Assembly (NCBI RefSeq): GCF_050749815.1
Contig: NZ_CP192735.1
Span: 434,001-498,000 of the forward strand
Direction: 5' to 3'
Source of the DNA: Dyella_A sp050749815
Lineage (GTDB): Bacteria > Pseudomonadota > Gammaproteobacteria > Xanthomonadales > Rhodanobacteraceae
DNA length: 64,000 bases
Part shown: positions 60,298 through 64,000 of the stretch, piece by piece
How positions within the stretch are numbered: position 1 is the stretch's first letter
Layout: each line of letters starts with the position of its first letter
The notes under the pieces: model-generated
Told to the model about the DNA's origin: nothing
What the model saw: only the letters and a program-made list of their open reading frames with translations
Database searches by the model: none
Made by a program: the position numbers and the translations under genes

Positions 60298-60783
60298 ATG
60301 AAGGCTGGCAAGGACAAGGTGATCTCGCTGCACTACACCCTTACGGTGGATGGCGAGAAGGTGGAAAGCTCGCACGATCGCGACGAGGCATTGTGGGTGC
60401 TGCTCGGCCACGGCCAGCTGATCCCGGGCCTGGAGACGGCGCTGGAAGGTCACGAGGCCGGCGAGTCGCTGCAGGTGGATGTGGCTGCGGCCGATGGCTA
60501 CGGCGAGCGCCAGGAAGGGCAGATTCAGCGCGTGCCGAAGAAGTATTTCCAGCAGGCGAACAAGCTCAAGCCGGGCATGACCACGGTGCTCTCGCTCAAG
60601 CAAGGCGGCCAGCGCGTGGTGACCGTGCACAAGGTCGGCATGACCGCGGTGGACGTGGATCTCAACCACCCGATGGCCGGCAAGACGCTGCACTTCGACG
60701 TGACCATCAACGAAGTGCGCGATGGCACCGAGGAAGAGGTCCAGCACGGTCACGCGCATCCGCCGGGTGGCGAAGCGCACTGA
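60298..60783 (+). CDS. slyD: FKBP-type peptidyl-prolyl isomerase, SlyD-like
   Basis: A 161-residue isomerase with the FKBP core split by the insert-in-flap chaperone domain (about 70-125), as in SlyD. LHYTLTVDGEKVESS and LGHGQLIPGLETALEGHEAGE are the FKBP motifs. The tail is His-rich (HGHAHPPGGEAH) but shorter than in E. coli SlyD, so nickel binding is possible but weaker. It assists folding in the cytoplasm. Confidence 0.92.
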   Translation: MKAGKDKVISLHYTLTVDGEKVESSHDRDEALWVLLGHGQLIPGLETALEGHEAGESLQVDVAAADGYGERQEGQIQRVPKKYFQQANKLKPGMTTVLSLKQGGQRVVTVHKVGMTAVDVDLNHPMAGKTLHFDVTINEVRDGTEEEVQHGHAHPPGGEAH

Positions 60784-60802
60784 GCTCGCTTCAATCGCAA
60801 AA

Positions 60803-60833
60803 GAAAAAACGGCGCCGCAGGGCGCCGTTTTTC
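60803..60833 (+). terminator. Terminator after slyD
   Basis: A perfect 12-bp stem AAAAACGGCGCC / GGCGCCGTTTTT with a GCAG loop. The symmetric A- and T-ends allow it to serve the convergent NlpC/P60 gene as well. Confidence 0.88.
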
Positions 60834-60838
60834 GTTCG

Positions 60839-60860
60839 CCCTCTCCCCGCGGGGAGGGGG
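60839..60860. repeat. CTCTCCCC-type short inverted repeat
   Basis: CCTCTCCCC and GGGGAGGGG form a 9-bp stem with one mismatch around GC. It is related in core sequence to the hairpin at 13717-13747. It lies between the slyD terminator and the stop of the NlpC/P60 lipoprotein gene. Confidence 0.5.
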
Positions 60861-60878
60861 CTTGCCGGGTCGGCGCTA

Positions 60879-61439
60879 TCAGTCCAGCAGCCGCTTGCCG
60901 AACTCGAAGTGGTCGCGCCAGTAGGGCCCGTCGATATCGTCCAGCCGCACCGTGCCGCCCGAGTTGGGCGCGTGCACGAAGCGTCCCTGGCCTACGTAGA
61001 CGCCGACGTGGCTGATCCCGCTGCGGCTGCCGAAGAACACCAGGTCGCCACTGGCCAGTTCCTTCATACGTTTCACTTTCTGCCCCAGTTCCGACATGGC
61101 GCGGGAGCTGTGCGGCAGCGCGATATCGGCGGCGTGGCGATAGATGTAGTCGACCAGCCCGCTGCAGTCGAAGCCGGATTGCGGCGTGTTGCCACCCCAT
61201 TTGTACGGCGTACCGACCAGCGCCATGGCGCGGAACAGCACGTCGTTGGCGACCTGCGCGCTGGCCGCGGAAGGGGCGCGCGCCGGCAGGTCGGCCAGCT
61301 CGGAGTGCGAGGTCTTGAAGGTGGGCTCGCGCCGATGCGGTGCGCTGGAGCAGGCGGCGAGCAGCAGGGCTGCTGTTGCCATCGCTACCCAGGAAAGGCG
61401 GCGGAGCAGGGACCGGGTGGCGCGGGGGCGGGTAGTCAT
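60879..61439 (-). CDS. NlpC/P60 peptidoglycan hydrolase lipoprotein (Spr-like)
   Basis: A 186-residue lipoprotein with lipobox LLAAC (Cys30) and an NlpC/P60 domain (about 65-180). Catalytic residues are C92 (SGFDCSGLV), H144 (ISHVGVYV) and H156 (FVHAPNS). It resembles MepS (Spr) and NlpC of E. coli, endopeptidases that cut peptide cross-links for wall growth. It is the second P60 enzyme in the window; the other (14654) is soluble. Confidence 0.92.
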   Translation of the reverse strand: MTTRPRATRSLLRRLSWVAMATAALLLAACSSAPHRREPTFKTSHSELADLPARAPSAASAQVANDVLFRAMALVGTPYKWGGNTPQSGFDCSGLVDYIYRHAADIALPHSSRAMSELGQKVKRMKELASGDLVFFGSRSGISHVGVYVGQGRFVHAPNSGGTVRLDDIDGPYWRDHFEFGKRLLD

Positions 61440-61496
61440 GCGGCAGGCCCGACGGAAGGTGCGCCGAGCCTACCAAGCCATTAAAAGACTTTCAAA

Positions 61497-62747
61497 TCAG
61501 TGCTTTTCTAGCTGTTTTGCACTTTGATTCTTGGAGTCCGCCGCGGGTGCGGCATCGGGCAGCGGGTCCAACTGAAATGACACCGGCACCCGCGCGTAGC
61601 TCTCGATGGGTTGGCCGCCCTTCATGGCGGGATTGAAATGCCACTGCATCGCCGCATCGCTGGCGGCGGCGATCAGGTTCGCCGAGGTCGTGGTGCTCGC
61701 CTTGGGGTCGTAGTCGACGGTCTTCACGCTGCCGTCGGGATTGACCAGCACCTTGAGGACTACCGTGCCTTGCTCCCTGTTGATGATGGAGGTCTTTGGA
61801 TAGCGCGGCTGCATGCGCACATTGGCCTGCAGATCCTGCGTGGCCTTAGCACTCGGTTCGGTGACCAGCGGAGCTGCGTGTGCGGCCAAGCAGACGCCAC
61901 CGATGAAGAGGGCCGCGCCCAGGTACCCGACGAAGCGGCGTGCGGTGGTGGTGCGATCGCGTCGAATCATCATCAGTCGTTCCTTCAGTTGCGGCTCGGC
62001 GAGCCAGGGGATGAGCACCGGCGCGGCGTCCATGCCGGTACTGGCGAGCAGGGTGCGGGCGTAGGCACCGGCGTCGCCGCTGCGTTGGCGCAGGACATGC
62101 TCGTCGCAGGCCAGTTCCTGATCCAGCCGGAAGCGCGGCAGCGCCAGCCACGCCAGCGGGTGGAACCACAGCAGCGCGGCGAGCATGTCGGCCAGAAGGC
62201 TCCACAGTGGATCGTGGCGCGCGATGTGTCCCCGCTCGTGAGCCAGGACCAGCTCGCGCTGGCCCGGATCGAAGCGCTGCAGGAAATCCGCCGGCAGCAG
62301 GATCACGCTGCGGAGAGCACACAGCACCGCCGGCCCCTGCGGGTGCAGGCGCAGTCGCCGAGGATCGAGCTCGGGATGTACGCGCTGGCAATGCGCCAGC
62401 AGGTTGGCCGGCAACGCGCGGCAGCGCCGACGCAACCGCACATAGGCATGCGCGAGGCGCAGTAGCGCAATGGCCGCGCCGGCCAGCCACAGCGCCATCC
62501 ACGGCAGGTGGACGCCGGCGGTCGCGTTGAGCGGGCCGCTGCCGGAGATGACGCCTGGCGAGGCGATCACGGGCGCCAGCCAATGCCAGCGTGCGGGAAG
62601 GGCGGGCAGCCAGGGCAGCGCGCCCAGCAGCACCGGCCACAGCCACAGCGTGAAGGCCGGGCCGGCGCCGAACAGGCGGCGCGCCGGACGGCGCAGCACC
62701 AACACCAGCACCAGGCCGGCGGTGAGATCGACCAGGTTCGCCAGCAT
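61497..62747 (-). CDS. M56-family (BlaR1/MecR1-like) membrane metallopeptidase with C-terminal TonB_C domain
   Basis: A 416-residue protein. Three membrane segments (about 5-20, 33-60 and 82-100) precede the cytosolic M56 zinc protease domain with HERGH (170-174) and E211 in QELACDEH. A fourth segment (about 273-292) leads to a periplasmic TonB_C domain (about 306-395; MQPRYPKTSIINREQGTVVLKVLV ends in WHFNPA). BlaR1 carries a penicillin-binding sensor at this place, which is missing. It starts one base after the BlaI gene, so the two form an operon. I infer that it senses an envelope signal and cleaves or inactivates the repressor. Confidence 0.9.
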   Translation of the reverse strand: MLANLVDLTAGLVLVLVLRRPARRLFGAGPAFTLWLWPVLLGALPWLPALPARWHWLAPVIASPGVISGSGPLNATAGVHLPWMALWLAGAAIALLRLAHAYVRLRRRCRALPANLLAHCQRVHPELDPRRLRLHPQGPAVLCALRSVILLPADFLQRFDPGQRELVLAHERGHIARHDPLWSLLADMLAALLWFHPLAWLALPRFRLDQELACDEHVLRQRSGDAGAYARTLLASTGMDAAPVLIPWLAEPQLKERLMMIRRDRTTTARRFVGYLGAALFIGGVCLAAHAAPLVTEPSAKATQDLQANVRMQPRYPKTSIINREQGTVVLKVLVNPDGSVKTVDYDPKASTTTSANLIAAASDAAMQWHFNPAMKGGQPIESYARVPVSFQLDPLPDAAPAADSKNQSAKQLEKH

Positions 62748-62748
62748 C

Positions 62749-63135
62749 TCAGCGCTCCTTGGCGTCGATGGCGTCGATCAAGGCACGCAGCTCGGCGATG
62801 TCGCGTTTGCTGAGTTTCTCGTGCGTGGAAAAGTGCGCCAGCAGCGGCGCTACCTTTCCGCCGAATACGCGGTCGAGCAGGTTGCGACTCTCGCTCGACT
62901 GCCACTGCTCGCGGGTGAGCAACGGGCGGTAGAGGTAGCGCCGGCCGTCGCGCTCGGCGCTCACCGCCGCCTTGCCGAGCAGCCGGTTGAGCAGGGTGCG
63001 GATGGTCTTCTCGTGCCAGTCGGTGGTTTCGCCCAGCACCGCGACGATCTCTTCCGAACTGCGCGGCGCGTGCTGCCACAGCACGGCCATGACCTGACTC
63101 TCGGCATCGGTGATGGCGGGGATGTCGCGACGCAT
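62749..63135 (-). CDS. BlaI/MecI/CopY-family transcriptional repressor
   Basis: A 128-residue repressor. A winged helix (about 5-75; ITDAESQVMAVLW, HEKTIRTLLNRLLGKAAV) is followed by a dimerisation helix region (about 85-128). Members bind paired dyads as dimers and are removed by an M56 protease. A very strong AAGGAGG ribosome site precedes the ATG. Two dyads at 63152-63193 lie in its leader, implying autorepression. Confidence 0.93.
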   Translation of the reverse strand: MRRDIPAITDAESQVMAVLWQHAPRSSEEIVAVLGETTDWHEKTIRTLLNRLLGKAAVSAERDGRRYLYRPLLTREQWQSSESRNLLDRVFGGKVAPLLAHFSTHEKLSKRDIAELRALIDAIDAKER

Positions 63136-63151
63136 GCCTGGCCTCCTTGTG

Positions 63152-63193
63152 GATTACGTCCGTAATCTTCGGCCCGAGATTACAGGTGTAATT
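63152..63193 (-). promoter_or_regulatory. Paired BlaI-type operator of the blaI-M56 operon
   Basis: GATTACG-TC-CGTAATC (63152-63167, perfect 7-bp arms) and GATTACA-GG-TGTAATT (63178-63193), 26 bp apart centre to centre, lie just before the repressor gene. The same pair type lies before the TonB_C lipoprotein gene at 49497-49536. Confidence 0.75.
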
Positions 63194-63240
63194 CATCGGC
63201 GCGCAAGTAGCCGAGGCCAGCTCCCGAACCGTTGACGCTG

Positions 63241-63260
63241 AACCGGCGATACTGCCGGTT
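63241..63260. other. Small hairpin before glutathione reductase gene
   Basis: AACCGGC and GCCGGTT pair around GATACT, 23 bp before the ATG. It may influence translation initiation, or be part of the promoter of this gene. Confidence 0.3.
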
Positions 63261-63283
63261 CGCTCATGTTTGGAGAACGCTTC

Positions 63284-64000
63284 ATGGTGCAGGTCTGCGA
63301 TCTCATCGTGCTGGGGGCCGGCTCGGGCGGGCTGGCCACGGCGTTTCGCGCGGCGCATCACGGCGCGAAGGTGGTGCTGCTCGACCCGGCGCCGCCCGGC
63401 GGCACCTGCGTGCATCGCGGCTGCGTGCCGAAGAAGGCGCTGTGGTACGCCGCGCAACTGGCGCAGCAGCAGTCGCTGGCGCGCGAATACGGCTTCGACG
63501 GGACGGCCGGCACGCTGGATTGGGAGCGCTTTCGCCAACTGCGCCAGGACTACGTGGACGGCATCACCGTCCGTTACGAAGAGCGCCTGCGCAACGCCGG
63601 CGTGCAGCGCGTGTCCAGCACCGGCCGATTGGTTGACGCCGGCATCGTGGAGGCTGCGGACGGCCAACGCTGGCAGGCGCCGCACGTGGTGATCGCCACC
63701 GGCGGACGCCCACGCCGACTGGATATCCCGGGTTTCGACCTGGGCTGGGTGTCCGACGACATGTTCGCGCTGCGTGCCCTGCCGCGGCGGGTGGCGGTCG
63801 TCGGTGGCGGCTACGTGGCGGTGGAGTTCGCCGGTCTGCTGCGGGCGTTCGGCTGCGAGGTGAGCCTGCTGGTGCGCGGTCCGTTGCTGGCGGGTTTCGA
63901 TGCCGAGCTGACCGACGCGCTGGCCGATCGCATGCAGCACGACGGCATCCGCATGATCCGCCCGATCGAGGTGCAGGCGGCGCGGCGTGAGGCCCGAGGC
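63284..64000 (+). CDS. gor: Glutathione-disulfide reductase, N-terminal part (runs off window)
   Basis: The first 239 residues of a flavin disulfide reductase; the frame is open to the last base. FAD-binding GAGSGGLATAFRA, the redox pair in GGTCVHRGCVPKK (CxxxxC), ATGGRPRRLDIPG and the NADPH-binding VVGGGYVAVEFAG are visible. The intervening VHRG differs from the common VNVG/VIRG. The best match is glutathione reductase, given gloA, fghA and MAPEG nearby; a related dihydrolipoamide or mycothione reductase cannot be excluded without the C-terminus. The ribosome site GGAGAA is upstream. Confidence 0.85.
   Translation, partial: MVQVCDLIVLGAGSGGLATAFRAAHHGAKVVLLDPAPPGGTCVHRGCVPKKALWYAAQLAQQQSLAREYGFDGTAGTLDWERFRQLRQDYVDGITVRYEERLRNAGVQRVSSTGRLVDAGIVEAADGQRWQAPHVVIATGGRPRRLDIPGFDLGWVSDDMFALRALPRRVAVVGGGYVAVEFAGLLRAFGCEVSLLVRGPLLAGFDAELTDALADRMQHDGIRMIRPIEVQAARREARG

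Noticed and set aside
61497..63135. Beta-lactamase regulatory operon (blaI-blaR1 proper)
   Set aside because: The M56 protein lacks a penicillin-binding sensor domain and no beta-lactamase gene is in the window, so calling it blaR1 would overstate the evidence.

Overview
The window is a GC-rich (roughly two thirds G+C), densely coded piece of a gammaproteobacterial chromosome. Gene families and gene order (leuS-lptE-holA-nadD, Tat-dependent MsrB, GTAG-type REP palindromes, many secreted metallopeptidases) suggest Xanthomonadales, most likely the Rhodanobacteraceae (Dyella, Rhodanobacter, Luteibacter and relatives). This is inference from gene content; no rRNA or tRNA gene is present to test it. 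I see no prophage, insertion sequence, integrase or CRISPR array, so this is backbone DNA with a few accessory modules. Almost every long reading frame opposite a real gene is a shadow caused by high G+C at third codon positions.

Layout. 0.2-6.6 kb: a minus-strand operon for a two-component system and a complete tripartite ABC efflux pump (regulator, kinase, TolC-like lipoprotein, FtsX-type permease, ATPase, HlyD-like adaptor). 6.8-12.1 kb: M1 peptidase with a membrane partner, a small SET/GNAT/unknown operon, and a periplasmic ComEA-like protein. 12.3-16.8 kb: M20 peptidase, YggS, NlpC/P60 hydrolase, glyoxalase I, rhomboid protease. 17-23 kb: rapA, then an iron-uptake pair (catecholate-type TonB receptor plus PiuC-like hydroxylase) behind a Fur box. 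23-29.8 kb: M13 and M14 peptidases, DUF502 protein, ECF sigma with a membrane partner, DUF4442 protein. 29.9-34.4 kb: CnoX/YbbN-like thioredoxin and a pqi lipid-transport operon with PqiA split into two genes. 34.5-44.7 kb: leuS-lptE-holA-nadD ... rsfS-rlmH-GNAT-maf. A 3-kb insert in this housekeeping cluster carries a small membrane protein, Tat-MsrB, an ECF sigma factor, a DUF1109/NrsF-type anti-sigma and an MKHDS-repeat secreted protein. 44.7-50.9 kb: CPBP protease, TerC-CBS protein, MAPEG, YpfJ-type peptidase, YkgJ, TonB_C lipoprotein, DODA-type dioxygenase. 51-58 kb: TPR-sulfotransferase, DEAD-box helicases DeaD and RhlE, SDR, S-formylglutathione hydrolase. 58.3-64 kb: EF-hand protein, MFS transporter, SlyD-like FKBP, NlpC/P60 lipoprotein, a BlaI/M56 (BlaR1-like) pair, and the start of glutathione reductase.

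Main findings. (1) Three copies of the motif GTAACC-N16-CGAA lie before exactly three units of the nadD-rsfS insert: divergently before msrB and before the sigma gene, and before the MKHDS-repeat protein. The motif matches the promoter I recall for Caulobacter SigF/NrsF-type sigma factors, so these genes look like a self-contained envelope oxidative/metal-stress regulon. (2) Paired dyads of the form ATTACG-N2-CGTAAT lie before the BlaI gene and before a TonB_C lipoprotein gene 13.5 kb away. The M56 protein encoded with BlaI itself ends in a TonB_C domain, which suggests a BlaI regulon unrelated to beta-lactamase. (3) GTAG-headed REP pairs show compensatory arm changes, and in two of three cases the REP supplies the TAG stop codon of the neighbouring gene.
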